Under the pieces are notes generated by a model. That model made no database searches and was not told the DNA's origin. It saw only the letters and a program-made list of their open reading frames with translations. Position numbers and translations under genes: made by a program. From CAVREM01 sp963728825 (GTDB lineage: Bacteria; Acidobacteriota; Vicinamibacteria; Vicinamibacterales; CAVVIG01), in contig CAVSLA010000005.1 in assembly GCA_963728825.1 (NCBI GenBank), positions 496,001-560,000 of the forward strand: a stretch of 64,000 nt of DNA. Direction: 5' to 3'. Positions 25,444 through 34,541 of the stretch are shown here, piece by piece; the first letter of the stretch is position 1; each line of letters begins with the position of its first letter.

Positions 25444-27483
25444 TCATCCGCGCCACAGGTAGTACCCCAGAATGCACACCACACCGACGAACACCGACGC
25501 CGCGTAGGCGCGGACCGACCCGGTCTGGAGCCGGCGCAGCAGCTCGCTCATGCCGCCGACCGTTTCCGCCACACCGTTGACGGCGCCGTCGATGACACGC
25601 GCATCGAGACGCTTCCACAATCCTTCTTCCGACACGATCCGGATCGGCTGGACGATGGCCGCATCGTAGAGTTCGTCGACGTAGTACTTGTTCGTGAGCA
25701 GCCGATGCACACCGGCGAAGCGATGCGCCCACGCAGCGGCGGCGGCGCGGTTATTCAGGAAGAAAAATGCCGCCAACCCGATGCCCGCGATCGCGGCGAG
25801 TGTGGAAACAGCCATCAGGGTCAGCTCGAGCCCTTCATCGACCTCTTCTGCCGCGTGACCGGCCGCAAGACTGGGCGCGAGGAATTGCTCGAGGCGATTC
25901 GAGCCGCCCAGGGCGTGCGGCACGCCGATATAGCCGGCGAGGATCGAGCCGACCGCCAGCACGACCAGCGCCAGTGCCATTGCCGCCGGAGGGTCGTGCA
26001 CCCCATGGTGCATGGGGCCGGGGGCCGGGGGCACTGCGTCGGGTGCCGGGGGCACTGCGTCGGGTGCCGGGGGCAGGGTGCCGGGGGCCGGGTGCTCGGT
26101 GCTGGGTGCTCGGTGCTGGGTGCTCGGTGCGGTGACGGGTGTCGCCGCTGAATGAGTCGGGCCGTGGAACGCCAGGAAAACGAGCCGGAACATGTAGGTT
26201 GCGGTGAGGAGCGACGTCAGCAGGCCGACGAACCACAGGATGCGGTGGCCGCTCGCGAACGTGCGGAACAGGATCTCGTCCTTGCTGAAGAAGCCGGCGA
26301 GGCCGGGGACGCCGGCGATGGCCAGGGCTCCAATGAGAAAAGTCCAGTAGGTGACCGGCAGGTGCGCCTTCAGACCGCCCATCCGCCGCAGGTCCTGTTC
26401 ACCGGCCAGCGCGTGGATCACGGCGCCGGAACCGAGGAACAGCAGCGCCTTGAAGAAGGCGTGAGTGTAGAGATGGAAGATGCCGGCCCCGTACGCGCCG
26501 ACGCCCATCGCCAGGAACATGTAGCCGAGCTGCGAGACGGTGGAGTACGCGAGCACCCGCTTGATGTCGTTCTGCACCAGACCGATGGTGCCGGCGACCA
26601 GCGCAGTCGCCGCGCCAATCACGGCGATGATCGCCAGCGTCTCGGGCGCATGGCCGAACAGGACCGCGTTTCTGCCAATCATGTACACGCCGGCGGTCAC
26701 CATGGTCGCCGCATGAATCAGCGCCGAGACCGGCGTCGGTCCTTCCATCGCGTCCGGCAGCCAGACAAACAGCGGAATCTGCGCTGACTTGCCGGTGGCG
26801 CCGATAAACAGCAGCAGCGCAATCAGCGACACCGTGCCGAAGGTCTCTTCCGGCGCGTAGGCCGCCACCGACTCGGCGACCGCGCGGAACTCGATCGTGC
26901 CAAAAGAGGTCCACAGCAGCAGCACGCCCAGGATGAAGCCGAAGTCGCCGATGCGATTGACGATGAACGCCTTCTTGCCGGCATCAGCGGCCGATTGCTT
27001 CTCGAACCAGAAGCCGATCAGCAGGTAGGAGCACAACCCTACCCCTTCCCATCCCACGAACATCACCAGGAAATTCGACCCGAGGACCAGCACGAGCATG
27101 AACGCGGCGAACAGATTCAGGTAAGAGAAGTAGCGCGCGAACTCGGCAGCGCGCTCGTCGTGCATGTAGGCGGTCGAATAGATATGGATCAGCGAGCCGA
27201 TGCCGGTGACGACGAGAATCATCACCGCCGAGAGCGGATCGAGGGCGAGCGCGAAGTCGGCGCGGAACGATCCCGAGGCGATCCACGAGAACAGCCGCTC
27301 CTCGATGAGCCGTGCGTCCGGCTCGAGCGCCAGCAGCCGCACGACGGCCGTCACCGACACCGCAAACGACAGGAGGATGGCCGCACACGCCACCCCACCC
27401 GAAGCCGTCCTGGACAGACGGCGGCCGAACGCGGCGTTGGCCACGAAACCGAGAAACGGAACAATCGGAATCAGCGACAGCAT
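25444..27483 (-). CDS. nuoL: NADH-quinone oxidoreductase subunit L with an in-frame heptamer-array insertion
   Basis: The 679-residue terminal proton-pumping subunit has conserved segments MFVGWEGVGLCSYLLIGFW, PLFVWLPDAMEGPTPVSALI and KRVLAYSTVSQLGYMF. Around residues 450-495, between two membrane segments, a Pro/Ala-rich block of six seven-residue repeats interrupts the loop (APSTQHR, APSTEHP, APGTLPP, APDAVPP, APDAVPP, APGPMHH). It is encoded by the GGTGCTG-type array. The frame stays open because 18 heptamers are a multiple of three. Confidence 0.95.
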   Translation of the reverse strand: MLSLIPIVPFLGFVANAAFGRRLSRTASGGVACAAILLSFAVSVTAVVRLLALEPDARLIEERLFSWIASGSFRADFALALDPLSAVMILVVTGIGSLIHIYSTAYMHDERAAEFARYFSYLNLFAAFMLVLVLGSNFLVMFVGWEGVGLCSYLLIGFWFEKQSAADAGKKAFIVNRIGDFGFILGVLLLWTSFGTIEFRAVAESVAAYAPEETFGTVSLIALLLFIGATGKSAQIPLFVWLPDAMEGPTPVSALIHAATMVTAGVYMIGRNAVLFGHAPETLAIIAVIGAATALVAGTIGLVQNDIKRVLAYSTVSQLGYMFLAMGVGAYGAGIFHLYTHAFFKALLFLGSGAVIHALAGEQDLRRMGGLKAHLPVTYWTFLIGALAIAGVPGLAGFFSKDEILFRTFASGHRILWFVGLLTSLLTATYMFRLVFLAFHGPTHSAATPVTAPSTQHRAPSTEHPAPGTLPPAPDAVPPAPDAVPPAPGPMHHGVHDPPAAMALALVVLAVGSILAGYIGVPHALGGSNRLEQFLAPSLAAGHAAEEVDEGLELTLMAVSTLAAIAGIGLAAFFFLNNRAAAAAWAHRFAGVHRLLTNKYYVDELYDAAIVQPIRIVSEEGLWKRLDARVIDGAVNGVAETVGGMSELLRRLQTGSVRAYAASVFVGVVCILGYYLWRG
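26010..26136. repeat. Heptanucleotide array inside nuoL
   Basis: The plus strand shows GGGTGCT, CGGTGCT, GGGTGCC and GGGGGCA units with 7-bp spacing, about 18 in all. They belong to the same family as the array at 4935. The array encodes a heptapeptide repeat in an extramembrane loop of NuoL without breaking the frame. Confidence 0.88.
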
Positions 27484-27496
27484 CAGGTGGCTTTCG

Positions 27497-27799
27497 TCAC
27501 CACTTGAGCATCCTGAACATGTCGGGGTTCAGCGATTGCCGGTGCCGGAACAGGGCGATCACGATCGCCAGGCCCACCGCCGCTTCGGCGGCCGCCACCG
27601 TCATGACGAAAAACACGATGATCTGGCCGTCGACACTGCCGTGAACCCTGCCGAACGCGACGAAGGTCAGGTTGACCGCGTTCAGCATGATCTCGATCGA
27701 CAGCAGGATCGTGATGACGTTGCGCCGCACAAACACGCCGGCCGTGCCGATGGCAAACAGCACCGCGGACAGCACGAGAAAGTGCTCGAGCGTCGGCAT
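27497..27799 (-). CDS. nuoK: NADH-quinone oxidoreductase subunit K
   Basis: The 100-residue protein has three membrane helices and the conserved glutamates in TILLSIEIMLNAVNLTFVAF and AAEAAVGLAIV. It sits in the membrane arm. The start ATG at 27799 overlaps the nuoJ stop as ATGA. nuoL begins 13 bases after its stop. Confidence 0.95.
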   Translation of the reverse strand: MPTLEHFLVLSAVLFAIGTAGVFVRRNVITILLSIEIMLNAVNLTFVAFGRVHGSVDGQIIVFFVMTVAAAEAAVGLAIVIALFRHRQSLNPDMFRMLKW

Positions 27800-28320
27800 C
27801 AGATGCCCTCACCGCTCTCGCGGCGTGCCAGCACGACCGCTCCCACCAGCGCGACCAGAATCAAGATCGACGTCACCTCGAACGGAAAGGCGTAGTCGGT
27901 GAACAGCGACCGGCCGATCTCCGCAACCGACGAGGGGGCGTCGCCGCCGAATCCGTCGGAGGCGCGGGTCGACAGCACCGCCCACAACAGTTCGATCACC
28001 AGCGCCATCGCCAGCAGCACGCCGAAGATCCTCACGCCGCTCGATGGCGGCGGCCGGACACCGCGCTCGAGGTCTTCTTCGGTGTCTTCATGCGGCGCAT
28101 TCAGCAGCATGACGACGAACAGGAACAGGACCATGATCGCGCCGGCATAGACAATGATCTGAATCATCGCGACGAACGGCGCATCGAGCAGCACGTAGAG
28201 GCCGGACAGCGCCCCGAACGACGCGATCAGCAGCAGCACGCTGTAAATCGGATTGCGCTGCGCGATGACCAGCAGTGAGGCAATCACGGCCACCGCGGCG
28301 AACAGATAGAAGAGAATCAT
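27799..28320 (-). CDS. nuoJ: NADH-quinone oxidoreductase subunit J
   Basis: The 173-residue protein starts MILFYLFAAVAVIASLLVIA and has five membrane helices. The conserved QIIVYAGAIMVLFLFVVMLL marks helix 3 with its pi-bulge region. The start overlaps the nuoH stop (ATGA). Longer frame extensions upstream are shadows of nuoH. In standard operons nuoI lies between nuoH and nuoJ; it is missing here. Confidence 0.95.
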   Translation of the reverse strand: MILFYLFAAVAVIASLLVIAQRNPIYSVLLLIASFGALSGLYVLLDAPFVAMIQIIVYAGAIMVLFLFVVMLLNAPHEDTEEDLERGVRPPPSSGVRIFGVLLAMALVIELLWAVLSTRASDGFGGDAPSSVAEIGRSLFTDYAFPFEVTSILILVALVGAVVLARRESGEGI

Positions 28321-29342
28321 CGGTCGAAATACAGGACACCGGCCGCGGTGACGACCAGGTTGACAGTCGCGAGCGGCAGCAGAAACTTCCAGCCGAATGC
28401 CATCAGCTGGTCGTAGCGGTAGCGCGGCAGCGTCCAGCGCATCCACACGTAGAAGAACAGGATGGCGGCGACCTTCACCAGAAACCACACCCAGCCCCAG
28501 GATTCGGGCAGAAACGGCCCATGCCAGCCGCCGAGGAAGAGGTCGGTCGCCACGGCCGAGACCGTGACCATGTTGATGTACTCCGCGAGAAAGAACATCG
28601 CGAAGCTCATGCTGCTGTACTCGGTGTGGTAGCCGGCGACGAGCTCCTGCTCGGCCTCGGGAAAATCGAAGGGGGCGCGGTTCGTTTCGGCGATGCCGGC
28701 GGTCATGAAGATCAGAAACGCCACCGGCTGCAGGAACAGATGCCATCGCGGGATGAACCCGAGCCACGTGCCTTCCTGGTGGTTCACGATCTCGGTGAGC
28801 GAGAGCGAGTTCGCCACCAGCAGCACGCTGGCCAGCGCCAGACCGTAGGACAACTCGTAGCTGATCATCTGCGCCGACGAACGCAGGCCGCCGAGCAGTG
28901 AATATTTGCTGTTGGAGCTCCAGCCGGCCAGCACGATGCCGTAGACGCTCATCGAGGCGATGGCGAAGATCACCAGGATCGCCACGTTGACGTCGGCGAC
29001 CTGCAGCGGAATCGGCTCATCGAGCAGGCCGAAGAAAGTCGTCGCGGCGCCAAACGGCACGACGGCAAACGCCGAGAACGCCGCCGCCGCCGAGATGATC
29101 GGCGCCAGCGCGAAGAGCCACTTGTCGGCGGCCGCCGGCCGCAGCTCTTCCTTGAACATCAGTTTCACGACGTCGGCCAGCGGCTGCAGGACACCCCACG
29201 GCCCGACCAGGTAGGGGCCCAGGCGCTGCTGGAGAAAGGCGGCCACCTTGCGCTCGACGAGCACCATCAGCGCCGCCGAGTTCAGCAGCATGAAAAAGAC
29301 GAAGAGCAGCAGCCCGAGCTGCGCGGCCAGCAGCGGCGTCAA
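28317..29342 (-). CDS. nuoH: NADH-quinone oxidoreductase subunit H
   Basis: The 341-residue quinone-site membrane subunit contains ERKVAAFLQQRLGPYLVGP near residue 30 and NRAPFDFPEAEQELVAGYHT in the middle. TTG at 29342 overlaps the nuoF stop (TTGA) and places the first helix at the N-terminus. nuoG would normally lie between nuoF and nuoH but no space exists for it. Confidence 0.94.
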   Translation of the reverse strand: MTPLLAAQLGLLLFVFFMLLNSAALMVLVERKVAAFLQQRLGPYLVGPWGVLQPLADVVKLMFKEELRPAAADKWLFALAPIISAAAAFSAFAVVPFGAATTFFGLLDEPIPLQVADVNVAILVIFAIASMSVYGIVLAGWSSNSKYSLLGGLRSSAQMISYELSYGLALASVLLVANSLSLTEIVNHQEGTWLGFIPRWHLFLQPVAFLIFMTAGIAETNRAPFDFPEAEQELVAGYHTEYSSMSFAMFFLAEYINMVTVSAVATDLFLGGWHGPFLPESWGWVWFLVKVAAILFFYVWMRWTLPRYRYDQLMAFGWKFLLPLATVNLVVTAAGVLYFDR

Positions 29343-30634
29343 TGCGCCCCCACCGGCTGCCTGGCGCGCCAATCGGCCGGCAGCGTGCACCGCCCCTCGC
29401 GGATGTGCGCCTCGTACTCGTGTCGGAAGTGCTTGAGCGTGGTCAGCACCGGCGTCACAGCGGCATCGCCGAACGCGCACAACGTCTTGCCGGCGATGTT
29501 GCCCGAGATGCTGGTGAGCAGATCGAGATCGCGCGGCTGGCCTTCACCACGCTCGATCTTGCGCAGAATCTTGTGCAGCCAGTCCGTTCCCTCGCGGCAC
29601 GGCGTGCACTTGCCGCACGATTCGTGGCGGTAGAAGTGCAGCAGGTTCTCGGCCAGCCAGACCATGCAGGTCGTATCGTCGAGGACGATGATGCCTGCCG
29701 ATCCCAGGAGGGAGCCCGCTTTCTGGACACCGTCGAAGCTGGCCTGGGTGTCGAGCTGCTCCGGCAGGAGGATCGGCACCGACGAGCCGCCCGGGATGAC
29801 CGCTTTCAGCGTGCGTCCCTCGCGGACGCCGCCGGCGTGACCGTCGATCAGTTCGCGGAGCGTGATGTTCATCGAGGCCTCGTAGACCCCGGGGCGGCGG
29901 ACGTGACCGCTGACGCAGTACAACTTCGGTCCGCCGTTCTTCTCCGGGCCGAGCGCGGCGAACCACTCGGCGCCGTTTCTGAGGATGAACGGCACGTTGG
30001 CCAGCGTCTCGACGTTGTTGACCGCGGTCGGACAGTTATAAAGGCCGACGACCGCCGGAAACGGCGGCTTGTTGCGCGGCTGTGCGCGCTTGCCCTCGAG
30101 CGACTCGAGCAGGGCCGTCTCCTCGCCGGCCTCGTAGGCGCCGGCGCCGCGATGCACGAACACCTCGCAGTCGAACCCCGAGCCGAGCACGTTCCTGCCG
30201 ATGAAACCGGCGCGGTACGCCTCCTCGATCGCGCGCTCGAGGATTGACTGCACGTGAAAGAACTCGCCGCGAATGTAGATGTAGGCGACTTTGGCGCCGA
30301 TCGCATAGCAGGCAATCGCACAGCCCTCGATGAGGAGATGCGGATTGCGCTCCATCAGCAGGTGGTCCTTGAAGGTGCCCGGCTCGCTCTCGTCGGCATT
30401 GCAGGCGATGTACTTCGGGTTGGGAGATTTCTTGTCGACGAACTGCCACTTCATGCCGGTCGGGAATCCGGCACCGCCGCGCCCGCGCAGTCCGGACGCT
30501 TTGACCATCTCGACGACCTGGTCCGGCGCCATCGCGAGCGCCTTCCGCAACCCCTCGTAGCCCTCGTGCTTCAGATAGAAGTCGAGCGTGAACGAGTTCG
30601 GCTCGCGGACATGTTTGATCAGCAGCGGTTCCAA
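29339..30634 (-). CDS. nuoF: NADH-quinone oxidoreductase subunit F
   Basis: The 431-residue NADH/FMN subunit shows GRGGAGFPTGMKW (NADH/FMN), GAGAYEAGEETALLESLEG (FMN), and ESCGKCTPCREG with a downstream Cys for the [4Fe-4S] cluster N3. It passes electrons from NADH to the peripheral-arm clusters. A GGGCTGA heptamer array separates its start from the nuoE stop. Confidence 0.96.
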   Translation of the reverse strand: MEPLLIKHVREPNSFTLDFYLKHEGYEGLRKALAMAPDQVVEMVKASGLRGRGGAGFPTGMKWQFVDKKSPNPKYIACNADESEPGTFKDHLLMERNPHLLIEGCAIACYAIGAKVAYIYIRGEFFHVQSILERAIEEAYRAGFIGRNVLGSGFDCEVFVHRGAGAYEAGEETALLESLEGKRAQPRNKPPFPAVVGLYNCPTAVNNVETLANVPFILRNGAEWFAALGPEKNGGPKLYCVSGHVRRPGVYEASMNITLRELIDGHAGGVREGRTLKAVIPGGSSVPILLPEQLDTQASFDGVQKAGSLLGSAGIIVLDDTTCMVWLAENLLHFYRHESCGKCTPCREGTDWLHKILRKIERGEGQPRDLDLLTSISGNIAGKTLCAFGDAAVTPVLTTLKHFRHEYEAHIREGRCTLPADWRARQPVGAH

Positions 30635-30635
30635 T

Positions 30636-30683
30636 CCCTTCAGCCCTCAGCCCTCAGCCCTCAGCCCCTACCCCTTAGCCCTT
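30636..30683. repeat. Heptanucleotide array, GGGCTGA family (nuoE-nuoF gap)
   Basis: On the minus strand the segment reads GGGCTAA, GGGGTAG, GGGCTGA, GGGCTGA, GGGCTGA, AGGGATT. The first units encode the last residues of NuoE and its TAG stop. The sequence separates two genes that are usually almost contiguous. Confidence 0.85.
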
Positions 30684-31264
30684 GCGTTCTCAACCACATG
30701 ATGGCACCCGCTCAACGCTGCCTCGCCCCGCGAGCGCAGACTGTCGAGCAGTGTCGGCACGTCCTCCGGCTTGAGACACTCCTGCCAGGCGTCGTTGACC
30801 AGCACCACGGGGGCGCGGTCGCAGGCGCCCAGACACTCGACCTCGATCAACGTGAACGTTCCGGTCGGATCGGTCTCCCCTGGCTTGATCGCGAGCGCCG
30901 AGCAAATTTCCTCGGTCACCCGCTCGGCGCCATTCACGGCACAGCTCAGCGTCCGGCAGACGTTCAGCACGAACCGTCCGACCGGCTTCGTGTAGAACAT
31001 CGTGTAGTACGACACGACGTCTTCGACATCGGCCGCGGTGATGCCGAGCAGGCCGGCGACGTAGCGCATCGCGTTGGCGGTGATGTGGCCCTGCTGATAC
31101 TGGACCAGGTACAGGGCCGGCAGGATCGCCGATCGCCGCCGATCCGGTGGATACCGCAGCACGATCTGATCGAACCGGGCGCGGTTCTCGGCGGTGTACT
31201 CGAACGCCGGCCCCGGCTCGGTCAGCGTCCGGGCCGATCGGTGGAACGCGGCGCCGTACGACAT
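30668..31264 (-). CDS. nuoE: NADH-quinone oxidoreductase subunit E
   Basis: The 198-residue thioredoxin-like [2Fe-2S] subunit has ligands Cys103, Cys108, Cys144 and Cys148 (CRTLSC and CLGAC). The N-terminal helical bundle includes SAILPALYLVQYQQGHIT. ATG at 31264 gives MSYGAAFH. It follows nuoD by 14 bases. The last residues AKG and the stop derive from the heptamer array. Confidence 0.95.
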   Translation of the reverse strand: MSYGAAFHRSARTLTEPGPAFEYTAENRARFDQIVLRYPPDRRRSAILPALYLVQYQQGHITANAMRYVAGLLGITAADVEDVVSYYTMFYTKPVGRFVLNVCRTLSCAVNGAERVTEEICSALAIKPGETDPTGTFTLIEVECLGACDRAPVVLVNDAWQECLKPEDVPTLLDSLRSRGEAALSGCHHVVENARAKG

Positions 31265-31278
31265 CTTCGGATGGAAGC

Positions 31279-32467
31279 TCACCGATCCACGTCTCCCATC
31301 ACGACATCGATCGACCCGATGACCGCAATCACATCGGCGATGAGGCCGCCGACGATCATGCTCGCGAGCGCCTGACACGCCAACAGCGACGGCGCCCGCG
31401 ACTTCACACGCCAGGGCCGGTTGGTGCCGTCCGCCACCACGTAGAAGCCGTGCTCGCCCCGCGGGCCCTCGACCGGGACGTACGCTTCGCCGGCCGGCAC
31501 GGTAAAACCCTGCGAATAGACCAGGAAGTGCTGAATCAGCGCTTCCATCTCGGTGTAGACGCGATCTTTCGGCGGCGGCGTGATGCGTGGATCGTCGATG
31601 GCGTAAGGACCGGTGGGCGGAATCCGCTCGAGCGCCTGGCGACAAATCTTGACGCTCTCGCGCATCTCCGCGACTCGAACCTGGTACCGGGCGTAGACGT
31701 CGCCCTCTGTCCTGGTCGGCACCGAAAACTGAAATGTCTCGTAGCCGAGGTAGGGAAAGACCTTTCGGACGTCGTAGTCGACACCCGAGGCGCGGGCGAT
31801 CGGTCCGACCAGGCCGAACGACAGCGCGTCGGCGGCCGAAATCCGCCCGACCCCTTTCGTCCGCTTCAAGTAGATTTCGTTCTTCGTCAGGAGATCTTCG
31901 TATTCGTCGAGCTTGCCAGGAAATCGCTCCAGGAACGCGGAGACGGCTTCATGAAAGCCGCGCGGCAGATCCTCGCGCAGACCGCCAACGCGCATGTAGC
32001 TCGGGAACATCCGGAAGCCGGCCAGCATCTCGTTGATGTTCAGCAGCAGCTCCCGCTCCCGGAAGCAGGTACAGCATCACCGACACGGCGCCAACTTCCA
32101 TCCCGTGGGTCCCCAGCCAGACCAGATGGCTGTTGATGCGCTGCAGCTCGGCGATCAGCAGCCGGATCCGCTGCACCCGCTCCGGTACCTCGATGCCGAG
32201 CAGCTTTTCCACCGAAAGGCAGAAGGCGAGGCTGTTGGACTGCGCGCTCAGGTAGTCCATCCGCTCGACGAGCGGAATCACCTGCTGCCATTTCTTCTGC
32301 TCGGCGGTCTTCTCGATGCCGGTGTGCAGATAGCCGATCGTCGGCGCCGCCGAGAGCACCGTCTCGCCATCGAGCTCCAGGACCAGGCGCAGCACCCCGT
32401 GCGTGCTGGGGTGCTGAGGCCCCATGTTGACGGTCATGGTTTCGGTGCGTATCTCAGGCACACTCAT
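31279..32467 (-). CDS. nuoD: NADH-quinone oxidoreductase subunit D, with apparent frameshift near 32070
   Basis: The N-terminal frame has VNMGPQHPSTHGVLRLVLEL and runs to GAVSVMLY. The protein then continues in another frame as CFRERELLLNINEM, followed by MFPSYMRVGGLREDLP and a normal C-terminus ending GSIDVVMGDVDR. Deleting one C after GTA in GTACCTG restores a 395-residue NuoD. The second frame carries the quinone-site and Fe-S-facing regions. Either the sequence has an error or the gene is recoded or broken. Confidence 0.92.
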
Positions 32468-32478
32468 CCCATACCGTC

Positions 32479-33051
32479 TTAGACAAACTCACTCTCCACC
32501 AGCTCACAGATGGCGTGCAGCAGCGTCCGGTGCACCTCCTGAACCCGGGCGGTCGACTGCGACGGCACGTTGATGTGGATCTCGGCGGCGCGCCCGATCT
32601 CGCCGCCGTCCCGTCCGGTGAGCGCGATGGTGCGCAGGCCGAGCCGGCGCGCTGCGCCCAGCGCGACCGTCACATTGGATGACGCACCACTGGTACTGAT
32701 GCCGAGCACCACGTCACCGGCTCTGCCCAGTGCTTCGATCTGCCGCGCGAACACCCGATCGAACGCATCGTCGTTGCCGATGCTCGTGAGGACGCTGGTA
32801 TCGGTGGTGAGTGCGAGCGCGGCAAGCGCGCGCCGGTTGTGTTGAAAACGGCCGACCAGTTCGGCCGCCACGTGCTGGGCATCGGCGGCGCTGCCGCCGT
32901 TGCCGAACACGAGCAGTTTGCCGCCGGCCTTGAGCGTGGTGACAACCGCCGTGGCGGCCTCGACGATCGGCTGCAGCTCACCTTGCCGAACGCGGTTGTG
33001 GAGCGCGATCGCTTCGCCGAGCACGGCATTGAGTCGCTCAGTGTCGCGCAA
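32479..33051 (-). CDS. gmhA: Phosphoheptose isomerase, inserted in the nuo operon
   Basis: GmhA converts sedoheptulose-7-phosphate to D-glycero-D-manno-heptose-7-phosphate, the first step to ADP-heptose. The 190-residue SIS-domain protein has GNGGSAADAQHVAAELVGRF and GISTSGASSNV. The Zn-ligand/catalytic His and Glu are in VQEVHRTLLHAICELVE. TTG at 33051 overlaps the nuoC stop by 14 bases. Location between nuoC and nuoD is unusual and suggests cotranscription with complex I. Confidence 0.92.
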   Translation of the reverse strand: MRDTERLNAVLGEAIALHNRVRQGELQPIVEAATAVVTTLKAGGKLLVFGNGGSAADAQHVAAELVGRFQHNRRALAALALTTDTSVLTSIGNDDAFDRVFARQIEALGRAGDVVLGISTSGASSNVTVALGAARRLGLRTIALTGRDGGEIGRAAEIHINVPSQSTARVQEVHRTLLHAICELVESEFV

Positions 33052-33593
33052 GGCGATCCTTTGCGATGCTCGCGCGGAATTCCTCTTCGCTCACCTGGGT
33101 TGGCTCGGTGGTGCGCGGCTTCATCGAGATCTGCACCGGATAGTCTTTGCGGAGCGGATAGCCGTCCCAGTCTTCCGGCATCAGCAGGCGGCGCGGATCG
33201 GGATGATTTTCGAACTCGATGCCGAACAGATCCCAGACTTCACGTTCAAGCCAGTTGGCGCCGGCCCAGATGCCGCTCGCCGTCGGCAGGCGGGCGTGAT
33301 CGGCAGGCAGCCTGTACTTTGACGCGGACCCGCCGGCGATGCTCGAGGGAAACCAGCGTGTAGACGAGTTCGAAGCGCGGCTCACGCGGCCAGAAGTCGG
33401 CGGCGGTCAGCTCGGCGAGCAGGCTGAAACGGAGATCCGATCGGTCGCGCAGCGCCCGCAGGACGTCAAGCGCATGCTCACGCGAAACGTAGAAGGTCTC
33501 CTGGAGATCCACGCTCGGCGAGGGCTCGAGGACGGCGTCGGGGCATGCGTCCTGCAAGGTCTTGACGATCGGCGTCGCGTCCACGGTAGCCAT
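33038..33593 (-). CDS. nuoC: NADH-quinone oxidoreductase subunit C, with apparent frameshift near 33315
   Basis: The first frame gives MATVDATPIVKTLQDACPDA through RFELVYTLVSLEHRRRVRVK. The rest, RLPADHARLPTASGIWAGAN and LEREVWDLFGIEFENHPDPR, is in another frame. The switch lies at AAAGTACAGG; removing one base gives VRVKVRLPADHARL, a normal NuoC of 184 residues. NuoC contacts NuoD in the hydrophilic arm. Sequencing error is the simplest explanation. Confidence 0.9.
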
Positions 33594-33603
33594 CAGGAGA
33601 CAC

Positions 33604-34068
33604 TTACGCGAGCTTCTGCTGCGCGATCTTCCGCTGCAGCTGGACGATGCCGTAGATCAGCGATTCCGGGCGGGGCGGACAGCCGGGGACGTAGACGTCG
33701 ACCGGTACGACCTGATCGACCCCCTGCACCAGCGCGTAGTTGTCGAAGACGCCGCCGATCGAGGCACACGCGCCCATCGAAATCACCCACTTCGGTTCGG
33801 GCATCTGATCGTAGATGCGGCGCAGGGCCGGTGCCATCTTCCGCGACAGCCGGCCGGCGACGATCATGAGGTCGGACTGGCGCGGGCTGCCCCGGAAGAC
33901 CTCGGCGCCGAAGCGCGCGATGTCGTAGCGGGAGCAGCTCATCGCCATCATCTCGATGGCGCAGCACGCGAGCCCGAAGGTGACCGGCCAGATCGAGGAA
34001 CGGCGCGCCCACTGCACCATTTTCTCGACGGTGGTCGTCAGCACCGGGATTTCAGATTCGAGACCCAT
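33604..34068 (-). CDS. nuoB: NADH-quinone oxidoreductase subunit B
   Basis: The 154-residue subunit carries the N2 [4Fe-4S] cluster, with tandem cysteines in FGLACCAIEMMA, a third in SMGACAS and a fourth in VPGCPPRPE. ATG at 34068 (MGLESEIPVL) was preferred; an in-frame ATG at 34125 would overlap nuoA by 74 bases. It transfers electrons to quinone with NuoD. Confidence 0.94.
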   Translation of the reverse strand: MGLESEIPVLTTTVEKMVQWARRSSIWPVTFGLACCAIEMMAMSCSRYDIARFGAEVFRGSPRQSDLMIVAGRLSRKMAPALRRIYDQMPEPKWVISMGACASIGGVFDNYALVQGVDQVVPVDVYVPGCPPRPESLIYGIVQLQRKIAQQKLA

Positions 34069-34432
34069 CGGTCCTTTCGTTGCCCCAGTCGAGCGCGCCT
34101 TTGCGCCAGACGTAGATGTAGCCAAACAGCAGCAGCCCGAGGAACAGCACCACCTGGACGAACCCGGGCCACCCCAGATCGCGCAGCGCCATCGCCCACG
34201 GGTAGAGGAACGCGATTTCGATGTCGAACAGCAGGAAGATCATCGCGACCAGGTAGAACTTCACCGACTGACGCTCGCGCGCATCGCCGACTGGCGGCAT
34301 GCCGCACTCGTAGGGCGCCAGTTTTTCAGGGGTGGGTCGGTGCGGGCCGAGCACGCTCGATAGCAGGACCGAGATCAGCGCGAAGCCGGCGCCGAGCGCG
34401 ATCATGATCAGGATGGAAAGCCAGCCCTGCAT
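34052..34432 (-). CDS. nuoA: NADH-quinone oxidoreductase subunit A
   Basis: The 126-residue protein has three membrane helices and the conserved KLAPYECGMPPVGDARERQS loop, followed by VKFYLVAMIFLLFDIEIAFL. It is the first gene of the nuo operon; 109 bases separate it from the SagB-like gene upstream, where the promoter may lie. It overlaps nuoB by 17 bases. Confidence 0.96.
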   Translation of the reverse strand: MQGWLSILIMIALGAGFALISVLLSSVLGPHRPTPEKLAPYECGMPPVGDARERQSVKFYLVAMIFLLFDIEIAFLYPWAMALRDLGWPGFVQVVLFLGLLLFGYIYVWRKGALDWGNERTDGSRI

Positions 34433-34541
34433 GGGGAGTCAGTCGTGAGCCCGCGGTGATCGCTGAGCTTGTGAACAATTTCCCAAGCCCGCCACCATGC
34501 TATCGGAGCGATCCTGGCAAGTCAACGCGACCGAGGCCAGC

